Of a DNA stretch of 64,000 bases, positions 51,288 to 61,343 are shown one piece after another (within the stretch, counting starts at the first letter, position 1; each line of letters begins with the position of its first letter). This stretch comes from CAWGMT01 sp963823675 (GTDB taxonomy: Bacteria > Planctomycetota > Planctomycetia > Isosphaerales > Isosphaeraceae): the NCBI GenBank assembly GCA_963823675.1, contig CAWGMT010000010.1, forward strand, positions 1 to 64,000. The letters run 5' to 3'. Position numbers and translations under genes: made by a program. The notes under the pieces were generated by a model. It had not been told where the DNA came from, made no database searches, and saw only the letters and a program-made list of their open reading frames with translations.

Positions 51288-54028
51288 CTATTCGAGCGGG
51301 CCGACCGGTCGCAGGACGAGGCAGTCGTCGCTGCCCGGTATCGTGACCAGCAGCCGGGCCGCCGGGACGTAGGAGAACCGCTTGTCGAGCGTCAGGTCAC
51401 TCGGCTCGGGCCGCCCCAGCGGGGTGTTCATCTCTTCCAGGTTGTCGAGCGTGAAGACGGGCTCTGGGTTGCCCTCCCGGAAGATGTCGCACGACCGGCG
51501 GCCTTGTTCGTAATGTTCGCTTTCATAATCGGCGGGGTGCTGAAAGCCGCCAATCGCGAGGAACGCTCTCGGATCGTTCGATGGCAGGAGAGTTTTCGAC
51601 TGGCGCTCCAGGCGCCGCCGGCCGTGCGTGTCGAAGACGCCGCCAATGCTGAAGACCGTGTCGGCGGCTGGTCCAGGGACCACTCGCACCAGGGCGGGGC
51701 GCGCGTTCAAGTCCAAAACGCGCTCTCTGGGGAAAAGGCCGTTCATGTCGAAGCATTGGAGCGTATTCTTATCCAGGACGAGCGCCACGCTGCCGACGCC
51801 CCTTTCTCCCCAGATCCCAAACACGCGGCCATCGGGCGAGGCGCGCAGGTGAACGCGGTGGCTCACCTTGGCGTACAGGTCCTCGTCAAGGGCTCTCTGA
51901 GGTCCCGGTATGAATCGGAATCGGGCGGCCATGGGCAGCATGCCAGCCTCGCCTGGCTGGGGCGCCGCCGGCGGTTCCACAACGACTGGTCCGACGTTGG
52001 GCTCGATGAATCGGCCGATCCCCAAGGTGGAGGGGTCGATCAAGCTGAAGAATCCTGTTTCCCGTGACTGCTTGTCCTGCGACTTCCGGGTGACGTCCAC
52101 TTTCCGGGGCTCTTCCGTCCGGACCAGGGGCTGCCAGTAGACCAGGAGAGGCCCGTCGGAGTCGCTGCCCAGCGCCAGGTTCTTGACGTGGCAGTTGGTG
52201 AAAAACGGCCTGACGGCGGTTCGGGTGCGAGTCTTCAGCTCCCAGCTTTCGAGGAGCTTCGACCGGGGGTCGAAGATCAACGCAGTTTCGGCGCCGGCGG
52301 CCACGAGGGCGTCCGCCGAAGGCAGTGGGATGTGGCCTGCGATACGCGCCGCGTTCACGTCGAAGACCGCAAGCCGGCGGCTGTCCGGCAGGACCAAGAG
52401 CAGGTACCGTCCCCCGCCGGCGGTCACCACGTCGCCGATCAAGCCCTCGGCGGGAACGCCCCTCCTTCCGGCCTGGGGCATCGGCGGCGGCCTGATCGAC
52501 CTACCGGCGCCGCGTGCGCCCCTGGACATTACCGGCAGCGGCGCCAGCTCCAGCCCGCGGTCTCTGCTCGTCGGGTGCGCGGCAATATCGGAGAAGAGAT
52601 TGGCGGGAGGCCGGCCGTCCCAATGGTCAGACGCCAGTGGGAAGAACCGGCGTCCCAGCTCCTCTTTGCCCCGCCGCGCGATGACCGTGCAACCGATCGC
52701 CGTCGGTGCGGGCGGATCCCTGCCGGCCCAGACCTCGATTGTGGTCGCACGGCTCAGGTTGACCGGCACAGACGTGCCGTCGACATCGAGCGCGAGCGGT
52801 TCGAGGCCGCTAATTGGCCCCGTCACCGCCCCACCGCTCTTGAGCCGCACCTCGGGACCCGGATCGAGCCGGTTCGCTCTGAACCGCGCGCGGAGTGGGT
52901 CATCCGAACCTGCGCCGGGGATTGGTTCGATGTTGATGCGGGTGTCTCCTGGAAACTGAAGCTCGAGGCGGGCGAGGTATTCGGGGTTCCGCCCCAGCCT
53001 GAGGTTGATCCGGCTTACGTCGGCGAGGCGAACCGCTCGCGTGCCGACGCGAATCTCGCGATCTTGCGCTATGCCCTGAATCGCTCCCGACGCGTACTCG
53101 ACGGTCAGCACGAACGATCGGCTCGTCGTAGCCAGCGGGACGAAGGTGGCGAAGTATACGTCGAACTCCGGGCCGAACTGCACGCGCGGCGCGCCGGAAA
53201 CACCTTCCGTTCCCCGCTCTTTTCCTCGATGACGACTTCCACGTCGACCGGTCCCGAGAGAGGTACCGGCGGAAGCTCGACCCGTAATGACACCTCCTGT
53301 GGCTGGCTGCGCTCATGGAAGTCCAAAACGCCCGAGAACCGTGGGCCATAGCCGATGACCGGAGCGGAGAGGAACGCGGCCAGTCGGCCTACCGGGATTG
53401 CGGCGACCTGGTTGGCTGCGACTTGCGGGCCCATGACGACGCCGACGACCTTGCCTTCGCGGTCGAGCACAGGGCCGCCTAGCTGACCGCGGTTATAGGG
53501 GACATCGATTCCGAACCCGACGATCAGGTTGCCGGAGTGCTTGAGCGTTGTGATCTTGCCCGTCTGCACGCTTACTTGATCGGCTTTGGCCTCGCCAAGT
53601 GGAAAGCCGAGGGTTGCGACCTGCGCGCCTTCCACCAGCCCGGAGTCGTTGCCCAGGTCCAGCTTTGCCGAGCCTCCGGGTACCTGGCGATCCCAGCGGT
53701 CGATCTTGAGCCAGGCCAGTCCGAGCAGCAGGTCCACGCGCCGGACCTGGGCCATCGGTTTCTTTCGCCCCTTTGCCCCGAGATCGACGACCAGCTCGAC
53801 TAGATCGGGTGGCCCGGCCGACGTGACAAGCGCCCCGGCCGCCGTCACGAAGTACCCGCTCCCGTCGATGGCGAAGGCCGAGGCCTTTTCGCGAAGTCCT
53901 TCCACTTCGATCTGCGCAACGGCTCGCTTGGCGTTTTCCACGACCTCCGGGCGCAACTGTGCCAAGAGCGCAGGTGGAAAGCTCAACAGTAAAGCGAGTA
54001 CCCACACTCGTTTGGTCGCAATCGACAT
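51288..54028 (-). CDS. Exported trypsin-fold protein without catalytic residues (paralogue 1), one frameshift
   Basis: The ATG at 54028 starts a signal peptide (RVWVLALLLSFPPALLA). Residues about 25-240 have a trypsin/HtrA-like fold (SGYFVTAAGALVTS, LLLGLAWLKID, VATLGFPLGEA, VPYNRGQLGGPVLDREGKVVGVVMG). The positions of the catalytic His (TAAGAL) and Ser (RGQLGGP instead of GNSGGP) are lost, so it is a pseudoprotease. The frame breaks near 53185 in a GC repeat. The rest is beta-rich with a propeller-like part, ending with the planctomycete motif LTLDKRFSYVPAARLLVTIPGSDDCLVLR. The joined product has about 910 residues. Paralogous to the next gene upstream. Confidence 0.72.
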
Positions 54029-54163
54029 GACTCGTGCCCCTTCGACCAGATGCCGCCGGCGTGGCCCTTGGTAGGGCGGCCTCGGCAATTTCGCCGCCTG
54101 AAGCGGGCCCATCCCGTTCGACCACTCGGGACCATGGCGGCTGGAGAAAACCCCACAGTTTCA

Positions 54164-56727
54164 TCACCACGGAACATGCCTGAGCACCAGCCGGTCGTTC
54201 GAGTCCGGTGCGGTAACGAGCAGTTGGGCTGCCGGAACATAGTGGAATCGCTTGTCGAGCGTCAGGCCGGTCCGCTCCCAATCGTTCGGATCCACTGGCT
54301 TCACGTCGAAGACATCGAGGGAGCCGATCGGGCGGTTACCGCTCCCGCGGTAGATGTTGCAGATCGCCTTCCCTGAGCCGCCGATGGCGAGGTACGTCTT
54401 CGGCTCGACCGTGAGGAGCAAGGCCTGATCTTGGGGCAATCCCTTGGCCACAAACGATTCCACCGCGTGAAACTCAATTGCCCTCTTGTTGACGACGATC
54501 TTCACCATTTCGGCGCGGCGGCCGCTTCCCCCGATCCAGAACGATCGGCCGTCGGCCGAGACGCGCACGTGCAAAACACCGCGCACCGCAAACCTCGTCG
54601 CGCCCGTATTGAACCAAGCTCTCATATCCGGGGGTAGCGATCGCGCTTCGCCCTGTTCGGCAAGACCCCGTGCGTCCCCACCGACTCTACCGTCGGTGAC
54701 GCCGGGCGGCTGTAAATCCTTGAACCGGGCGAATCGCAGTGTCTCGGGGTCGATCAAACAGTCGAAGTCGAAGTCGACGTGCCCCGGGCGCCGAGTGCAT
54801 GCCCGTGGACTAAGAGCGGGCCCGCCGAGTCGCACCCGAGCGCGATGTTCTTGACCTCGCAGTTGGTCAAGAACGGGCGGGAACCGGCCAGCGCCAGGGT
54901 CTTCAAGGCCCAGCGCTCCAGCCTGCTCGACCCGGGTTCGAAGACCAGGACGTCCTCCGCGCCTGCCGTGACCAGGGCATCCGCCGCGGGTAGAGGAATG
55001 TGGCCGATGATCCGCGCTTCGTTGACATCGAAGACTGCGATCGTGTGGCGGCTGCCCAGTACCGCGAGCAAGTATCGCCCTCCGCCGCCCGTGATGAGGT
55101 CGGTCACGGCGCCGTCGAGCGGAATCTCCTTCGTGCCCTCAAGCGGGACCGGTGAAGGCTTGATCGACGCACCGGCGCCGCGGGCGCCGATCGGCATTGA
55201 AGGGGACAGCTCCAGCTCGAGCCGGCCGGCGAACGGGTCCCAGCCGGGACGGCGTGGGGACGTGGAGTCAGCGGGCCCTCCGCCATCGGCTCCGCGGAGG
55301 ACGAGCGGGAATGACTGTCGTCCCAGCTCCTCCTTCCCGCGCCGGACGACGACCGTGCAGCCGATTGTCGCCGGAGATGGAGTAATGTCTCCGGTTCGCA
55401 CATCGACAACCGCCGCCCGAGCTAGATCGACGGGTATCGACGTTCCATCAACCTCCAGCACCAGGGGTTCCAATCCCGTGATCGGGCCGCGAAGGACTTC
55501 CGCCGTGTTGAGCACCACAAGCGGCTTCCGGTCCGGCCGGTCCTGCGAACGCTCGAGGGGCTGCTTTTGAACATCTCGGTCCGACGGGGGAGAGGCAATT
55601 GGCGCGAGATACACGCGGTTGACTTCCGCAAGCCGGACCACGCGGCCGCCGACGTGGAACGGGCGGTCCGCCGCCCTGCCACGAACCGCTCCCGAACGGT
55701 ATTCCACCGTCAATACGGGCGATGGATCGGCGGCCGGCACCGGGACGATCGTTGACTGGTACAGCGATTCGCGCGCTCTTTGATCATCTGATCGGCCTCG
55801 GTATTTCGCGGGGTATATTCGCCGGTCGCCGGGGCCGGCCTCGATGAGAATAACCACCTCGACCGCGCTGGGGTCGAGCTCGGGCGGAAATTGCAGGGCG
55901 AACGCAATCTTCTGTGGCTCGGCTCGCCGGCTCGCGAGGATCGTTCCCGAAAACGGCGGGGCGAAGCGGATCTCGGGCACAATGAGAAACTCGCGTAGCA
56001 GCCCGGCTGGAACGGCCAAAATCGGATATCCGGCGCGCCGCTGGCCAGTGATCGGGCCGATGACCGTTTTTTGCCGGCTGGTACCGGCGCGCTCACCGGT
56101 GAAGCCGATAAGCTGTCCCTCGATCACGCCGACGACTTTGCCTTCCCGGCTCAGCAGGGGACCACCTTCGTTGCCGGCGTTGAGCGCCGCGTCGATCTCG
56201 AGTTGCACCAATTTGTCCCCATCCTGTACGAGGTTCGAGACCTTTCCCAGGTTCACTGCGACTCCGGGCGATTCCCCGCCGCCGAGCGCCCGGCCGAGTG
56301 CCACACCGAAGGCGATCACCTCCATACCTTTGGCCAACCCCTCGCCGCGGTCGATCGGCAGCGGGACCGGGAGCACTTGGGCTCCGTCCTGCGGCGAGTC
56401 AACCTGGAGTAACGCCAGGCCCCGCGCGCGGTCGATGCGCCGCACGCGGGCGCTCCAGATCGCCGGGCCCTGCTCGCCGCGGTCGATGGTGACCCGGACC
56501 GAGTGGACAGGCCCGGCAGGCGTCAGGACCGCGCGGGCCGCCGTCACGAAACGGCCCTGGTTATCGACGGCGAAGGCGGAAGCGGGCGCTCGACTCCCCT
56601 CCACCTCGATCAATGCGGTGGCCTGCTTCCCCTGCTGAACGGCCTCCCGGCGCGACTGCCCGAGCAGCGAAGGCGGCACGCTCAGCACCAGCAGAAGCAC
56701 GAACAGGCGTTCCGTCAAGCGAGACAT
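54164..56727 (-). CDS. Exported trypsin-fold protein without catalytic residues (paralogue 2), one frameshift
   Basis: The ATG at 56727 starts a signal peptide (RLFVLLLVLSVPPSLLG). The trypsin-like part reads RFVTAARAVLTPAG, IDRARGLALLQVD, and ALNAGNEGGPLLSREGKVVGVIEG: His and Ser are replaced (Arg/Ala and Glu), so it cannot be a serine protease. The middle (ITGLEPLVLEVDGTSIPVDL) and end (LTLDKRFHYVPAAQLLVTAPDSNDRLVLR) match paralogue 1. The frame breaks near 54780 at a short C-run beside a gtcgaa repeat; one extra base restores ARGHVDFDFDCLIDPE. About 850 residues when joined. The three genes of this family lie in tandem on the same strand with 118-135 base gaps. Confidence 0.75.
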
Positions 56728-56844
56728 GAGGCGTGGCTCCAAGGTAAGCGAGGACGGTGTGGCCCGCGGCTTCTGATCACCAGGGTTTTTCCACTGGACA
56801 AGACTTGCCATGCGCTGGACCGGCCCGAGCAACACTTGAGCGGA

Positions 56845-59658
56845 TCAGGGCGCCAGGGAGGCCGGCCGCGACGCCCCGCGAGCGTTGCCTAAGACGCGGC
56901 CGAGCTCACCGGAATTGGGATCATGGAAGCGACGGACGACGCGCCAATCCACGGGTTGGGCGCCAGGTTCCGGCAGCGGCCAAAGACGCAATGATCGATC
57001 CACGCCCGCCACGAGGACTTTTCGGCTGTCGGCAGTCACGACCATGCCGGTGACCTCGCCGTCGACCGCGGAAAACGCGCGCAACTTCGCTCCGGTCGCA
57101 ACGTCCCAGATAGTGAGTCTCGTGTCCGGAGGTAAACGCGCGGCGGTCGGAGGTAAACGCGCGGCGGTCATCGGCTGCGGGAGCTCGCCGGCAGGCGAAG
57201 CACCTGGAGCGCACAGCACCAACCGGCCGTCGGGCGAGATCGCCGCGGCCGAGATCGCGCCGCGAGGTAGATCGAAGGCTCGCACCAGCTCCCCTCCTTC
57301 GAGGCCCCAGAGCAAGAGCTGCGATGCGGCGTGCAAGGCACGCGTGCCGTCGGTCGAGAAGGCCAGAACAGGGCCGCCGCGCGCGGGGGGCTCGATAGAT
57401 CGCAGCCTTCGACCCGACGCCAGGTCCCACTCGATCACGGTCCCATCCTGGTGGCCGGAGAGGGCGCGGCGGCCATCCGGAGTGAAGGCCAGGATGGCGA
57501 TATCCTGCTTGATCGCGCCGTCATCGAACCGCCGCAGTTCGCTGAAGTCGCCCGACCCTCGCAGATAAAACGAGCGAGCTTCGCCCGTGAGCATGAGGCG
57601 GGCGTCGGCAGAAAGAGCGAGCGCGACGACTGGCCCGGAGCTTTGCTTCACCTGCCGGAGAAGCTGGGTGGAGTTGACGTCCCAGAGCCGGAGCCAGCCT
57701 TCGGTTTCTCCTGTGACCAGGCTGCGGCCATCCGGCGAAAGCGCACCAGCCGTGACAAAGAACGACCGGGCAGGCCTGTTGAAGAGCTCCTTGCCGGTCC
57801 GCAGATTCCAGACGCGCGCGGTGTTATCCGGTTGATCGCGCGAGGACCGCGCGAGAATCGGGTGCGTGTACATCCAGTTGGCGAACGAGGCCGCTCGCTG
57901 GCCGTCAGCCGAGACGGCCAGGCCGCCGGCGGGCCGGGTGTGCTTGTCGATGCGGAGCTCGGGCCGGCCCGGATCCTCGATCGAGACTTCGAAACCCTCG
58001 AAGCGGACTTCACATGGGTGGTCGATTGCATGAAGCACCTTCACCCCGAGCTGCCACTCGCCTCCGAAGTCAAGGACCAGAGCAGGAAGGCTTTCGGTCG
58101 TGCCGTCGTCGAGCGTATAGGAGGCGATGAGCGTGCTTCCCTTGCGTTCGAGCCGCAGCTCGACCGGGACATCGGGTATTTCCCGTACGTGTTTTTGATT
58201 TCCGCGAACACCGGCCATCCCGAACGGGTCCAGAACGATCGCGTCGAGCACGGTTTCGCCCCTGCGAATGGCGACCCGCTGTAGCCGGAGCGCTAGCCTG
58301 TCGCGCCACAGCCAGAGGCCGGCGCCGGCGAGCTCCTGCGAAGCGGCCCGCGCGGCTGGTTGCGTGAGGACGGGATCGGGCGATCTCCTCATTTCGACAC
58401 GAACCCGCGCGACGAAATCCCCTTGCAGCCGCCCGAGGACCGACGGCCCCTGATCCTGTCCCGGAACGTAGCGTCGCTTTTGCAAGACCGGCCCTTGCGG
58501 CGCGGGAAGCGGGGCGATCGTGAGCACGTCCCATCCCAGGCTGAACTGCGATGTCTTGTTGCTATCAAAAACCTCCGCCCAGCCGTTCAGCTTCTGGCCA
58601 GGCTCTCGCGCAACCGGGATCCGGTAGGGCACCGGTGCGTGGAACACCTTGGCGCCGGATGCCGTGCGATAGGAGACTTGCAGCAGGAGATCGCGGTCGG
58701 ACTGCGTCGCCACCGTGTGACGAGTCTGCGCTTGCAGCAGGCGGCCTCGGCCTGGCGCCAGCGCGCCCTTGCCGGGCGAATCCCGCAAGGATAGAGTTGC
58801 GCCCTTGCGCTGGGTAAAGAGGGCCAATTCCCCTTGGCGTCGGGCCTGATCGGTCCAGCGACCGTGGCGGCCGGGACGAGGACCGCCGTGATGTCCTTGA
58901 TCCGGTTCAACGGGTCGATCGCGCGAACGCTCGACTCGAGGAGGATGTGGCCATCCGCCTCGCCCTGGGCCGAGACGACGACGTTCTGCGATCCGGCCGT
59001 TGAGCATGCTCTTGAGCTCTGCCACGGGAATCGCGAAGCCGATCCGGTCGGCGCGCAGGATGGCCGCCGTGGCGACTCCGACGATGCGGCCCGCCTCGTC
59101 GACGACCGGGCCGCCGCTATTGCCCGGCTGCAGCTCTCCGTCCAGCCGGACGCTCGTCACATTACCGCGGGGCCCTTTGGTGAAGCTCGATATCGCCCCT
59201 TTGCCGACCGAGAGCTTGGGATTGCCCAACGGGAACCCGAGGATGTAAACCTGCATGGTCTCGTACGGCTCGATCGCGATGCCCAGCTCGATCGGCAAGG
59301 GCGGTACTTGGTTGCCCAGAACCTTAAGGATCGCGAGGTCGTGGCGCCGATCGCTGGCGGCGACCTCGGCCGTCAGCGTGCGTTCCCCGCCAGTCCCGCT
59401 CTGAAAAACGACGCGCACGCGCGCGGCCCCAGCTTCGGAGCCATGGATCACGTGCTCGTTGGTGGCGACGAAAACCGAGCCCGCTTCGGTTTCGAGTACG
59501 AACCCCGAACCGCTTGCCTTGGACCGCTCGTCTTGCACGAGCACGCGGACCGTCGCCGCCTTCAGTCGCGCCAGGACTTCGCCCGGGATCGCAGCGTCGT
59601 CGGAAGGCGCTCCAGCCGGCAAGCCGACCACGAGCGTCACGAGGAAGAGGATAGGCAT
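56845..59658 (-). CDS. Exported trypsin-like serine protease with C-terminal WD40 propeller
   Basis: The ATG at 59658 starts a signal peptide (MPILFLVTLVVGLPAGA). Unlike its two neighbours it keeps the whole triad: VFVATNEHVIHG (His), RRHDLAILKV (Asp) and LQPGNSGGPVVDEAGRIVGVA (Ser). The C-terminal half is a WD40 propeller (RVWNLRTGKEL, LRLWDVNSTQLLRQV, VIEWDLASGRRLRSI, LTIWDVATGAKLRAF, LRLWPLPEP). A segment around 58795-58985 reads as Arg/Gly-rich nonsense in frame, while another frame gives NRIKDITAVLVPAATVAGPIRPDAKGNW; this suggests two compensating shifts. About 937 residues. Likely a periplasmic or surface HtrA-like protease. Confidence 0.82.
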   Translation of the reverse strand: MPILFLVTLVVGLPAGAPSDDAAIPGEVLARLKAATVRVLVQDERSKASGSGFVLETEAGSVFVATNEHVIHGSEAGAARVRVVFQSGTGGERTLTAEVAASDRRHDLAILKVLGNQVPPLPIELGIAIEPYETMQVYILGFPLGNPKLSVGKGAISSFTKGPRGNVTSVRLDGELQPGNSGGPVVDEAGRIVGVATAAILRADRIGFAIPVAELKSMLNGRIAERRRLGPGRGGWPHPPRVERSRDRPVEPDQGHHGGPRPGRHGRWTDQARRQGELALFTQRKGATLSLRDSPGKGALAPGRGRLLQAQTRHTVATQSDRDLLLQVSYRTASGAKVFHAPVPYRIPVAREPGQKLNGWAEVFDSNKTSQFSLGWDVLTIAPLPAPQGPVLQKRRYVPGQDQGPSVLGRLQGDFVARVRVEMRRSPDPVLTQPAARAASQELAGAGLWLWRDRLALRLQRVAIRRGETVLDAIVLDPFGMAGVRGNQKHVREIPDVPVELRLERKGSTLIASYTLDDGTTESLPALVLDFGGEWQLGVKVLHAIDHPCEVRFEGFEVSIEDPGRPELRIDKHTRPAGGLAVSADGQRAASFANWMYTHPILARSSRDQPDNTARVWNLRTGKELFNRPARSFFVTAGALSPDGRSLVTGETEGWLRLWDVNSTQLLRQVKQSSGPVVALALSADARLMLTGEARSFYLRGSGDFSELRRFDDGAIKQDIAILAFTPDGRRALSGHQDGTVIEWDLASGRRLRSIEPPARGGPVLAFSTDGTRALHAASQLLLWGLEGGELVRAFDLPRGAISAAAISPDGRLVLCAPGASPAGELPQPMTAARLPPTAARLPPDTRLTIWDVATGAKLRAFSAVDGEVTGMVVTADSRKVLVAGVDRSLRLWPLPEPGAQPVDWRVVRRFHDPNSGELGRVLGNARGASRPASLAP

Positions 59659-59855
59659 CGATTTCCCCTCCAGCCGAGAGGCTTTGATGGTTGATGATCG
59701 GGAGCCACAAGCGTCGGAATTGCGCACATCGGGTCCACACTTGCGATGGCGACTTGAAGTTTACGCGCGTTCGCCGCGTGCGGTCAACCGGCTCGACGAT
59801 TTGGCGGAAGCAGCCGCTCGAACTTTCCCAGGTCTCTTGCGCCTCCGCCCTCGAC
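59659..59855. other. Upstream region of the protease gene, no gene
   Basis: Short stretch between the protease start and a kinase remnant. It should contain the protease promoter; I cannot identify boxes. Confidence 0.35.
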
Positions 59856-60318
59856 TGCCATCATCGGGACCGCCAGCTACATGGCACGCGAACAGGCGTC
59901 GGGCAAGTCCAAGTCGGCGGGCCCCGCAGCGGACATCTATGCCCTGGGCGCGATCCTCGATGAGCTGGTGACGGGCCGGCCGCCGTTTCAGGCGGCAACC
60001 CCGGTCGAGACCGTGCTCCTGGTACGCGACGCGGAGCCCGTCGCTCCCCGCGACCTCGTGCCTGGCTTGCCGCGCGACGTCGCGCCTTCGGATCGGCAGT
60101 CGCTTTCAGTGCCGATGGGTTCCGCATCGCGACCTGGGGCCCGATCCAGTGGGGGCGAGTCGCTCCGACGCCATCTCGTGGGCCGCGCCGAATTGAGCTT
60201 CGGCCGCGACGGTCGGTTCCTCCTCCTGGGTCGATCGGGTCAGGGTGCCGAATTTTGGGATACCACGAACGGACGGGAAGCTCTCTGTCTCTGGTCAGGA
60301 AGCCGCGTCTCGGTATAG
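59856..60318 (+). pseudogene. Ser/Thr kinase C-lobe remnant fused to a WD40 piece
   Basis: The frame reads IIGTASYMAREQASGKSKSAGPAADIYALGAILDELVTGRPPFQAATPVETVLLVRDAEPVAP, the part of a kinase domain after the DFG motif (usual: GTPSYMAPEQA...DVYALGAILYELLTGRPPF). It then jumps to VGRAELSFGRDGRFLLLGRSGQGAEFWDTTNGREAL, a propeller blade. The N-lobe, the HRD and DFG motifs and most of the propeller are missing. Confidence 0.75.
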
Positions 60319-60533
60319 GCTGTTCGGAACACTGGATCGTCAATCTGGTCGATCGCCAACTGGAGATCTACACGCGCGCCACGCGGACCGGCAATCGAAA
60401 CCGACGGGTCCTGGCACCCGAAGAGCAAGTCTCCGTGAAGATCGGCCGGAGAGAAATCGGGCGGATCGCCGTCGCTGCCATGCTGCCGAGGGACCGAGCG
60501 GCCGGTGGGACCGGACTGGCGAAAAACCCTTGA
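60315..60533 (+). pseudogene. C-terminal remnant of a Uma2-family (DUF820) protein
   Basis: The frame reads GIGCSEHWIVNLVDRQLEIYTRATRTGNRNRRVLAPEEQVSVKIGRREIGRIAVAAMLP. This matches the end of Uma2 restriction-endonuclease-fold proteins (xGIxEYWIVDxxxRxLEVYR...vLxpxxxVpvxxxgxxxGxIxVxdLLP). The first part with most catalytic residues is absent. Confidence 0.62.
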
Positions 60534-60589
60534 TCTTCAGACAGAGGTTCGACCGGCTCTCCTGGAGGATCGTTCTGAACGAACCAAGA

Positions 60590-60656
60590 AGCGCGGCTTT
60601 TCTCGCCAAGAATGAACCGGATCGAGCGCTCGCCGACTTAGACTACGCGCTGGACG
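60590..60656 (+). pseudogene. TPR-gene remnant
   Basis: AAFLAKNEPDRALADLDYALDA resembles AWLGKNQPDRALADLNYALEE of the 46912-49199 protein. It runs straight into comM fragment H. Confidence 0.6.
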
Positions 60657-61046
60657 CTGTTAGACCGGATCGACCTACACGTCGAGATGCCCGCGGTTGC
60701 ATCCACGCGGGTCGTTGAGTTGCCTCCCGGCCCAACTTCGGCCGACGTGCGGGCGCAGGTCCTGGAAGTCCGAGCCCGACAGGCCAAGCGATTCGGCCCC
60801 AAAGGCGCCCAGGTCAATGGCCGGATGAGCGCCCGCCAGGTGCGGAAGTTCTGCCCCCTCAAGCCCGAGTCGATGTCGCTCCTCAAAGCGGCCATGAAGG
60901 ACCTGGGCCTGTCGGCCCGCGCTCACGACAAGGTTTTGCGGGTGGCGCGCACGATCGTCGATCTGGAAGGGCATGACGACATCAAGCCGCAGCATATTGC
61001 CGAGGCGGTCGGATACCGGTCGCTGGACCGGAGTGCGTGGGCGTAG
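60657..61046 (+). pseudogene. comM 3' fragment H
   Basis: Matches comM from about 30199 to the stop codon. The first 25 codons differ more (DRPTRRDARGCIHA in the wrong frame; LLDRIDLHVEMPAVASTRVVELPPGP in the right one), the remainder is near-identical (VLEVRARQAKRFGPKGAQVNGRM through GYRSLDRSAWA). The downstream sequence up to 61091 is shared with fragment E. It is followed by an intact small gene, so H probably keeps the original 3' context of its parental comM. Confidence 0.88.
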
Positions 61047-61090
61047 AATAGCAGTTGGAGTTGGTAGAGCTCCCGAGCCAAGGAGGTTTC

Positions 61091-61336
61091 ATGACCCACG
61101 ATCAACTTTTTAACCTGATGCACACGCGTCCCTTTCGCCCCTACCGTCTCAAAACAGCGCGAGGGCGCGAAATCGCAGTCACCCACCCCGAGGCGATCGC
61201 CTACGGCGGCGAACGCACAGCCGTCGTGGTTCTGCCCGGCGATCGCTGGGAGATCGTCGATATCGGCCTGATCGAGTCGGTCGAAGGGACTGACGAGCCA
61301 GCGCCCGCCGCGGAGAACAGGGAAGAAGATCTGTGA
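61091..61336 (+). CDS. Small unknown protein downstream of comM fragment H
   Basis: An 81-residue protein, MTHDQLFNLMHTRPFRPYRLKTARGREIAVTHPEAIAYGG, ending in an acidic tail. The ATG at 61091 follows a strong AAGGAGG. Small beta-rich proteins of this appearance (xPFxPFRlxtaxGrxi.VxHPE) are common in planctomycetes, but I know no function. The first codons and the ribosome-binding site are duplicated at 43905-43929 behind fragment E. It ends seven bases before the VWA gene and may be co-transcribed with it. Confidence 0.72.
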   Translation: MTHDQLFNLMHTRPFRPYRLKTARGREIAVTHPEAIAYGGERTAVVVLPGDRWEIVDIGLIESVEGTDEPAPAAENREEDL

Positions 61337-61343
61337 GCCGACA

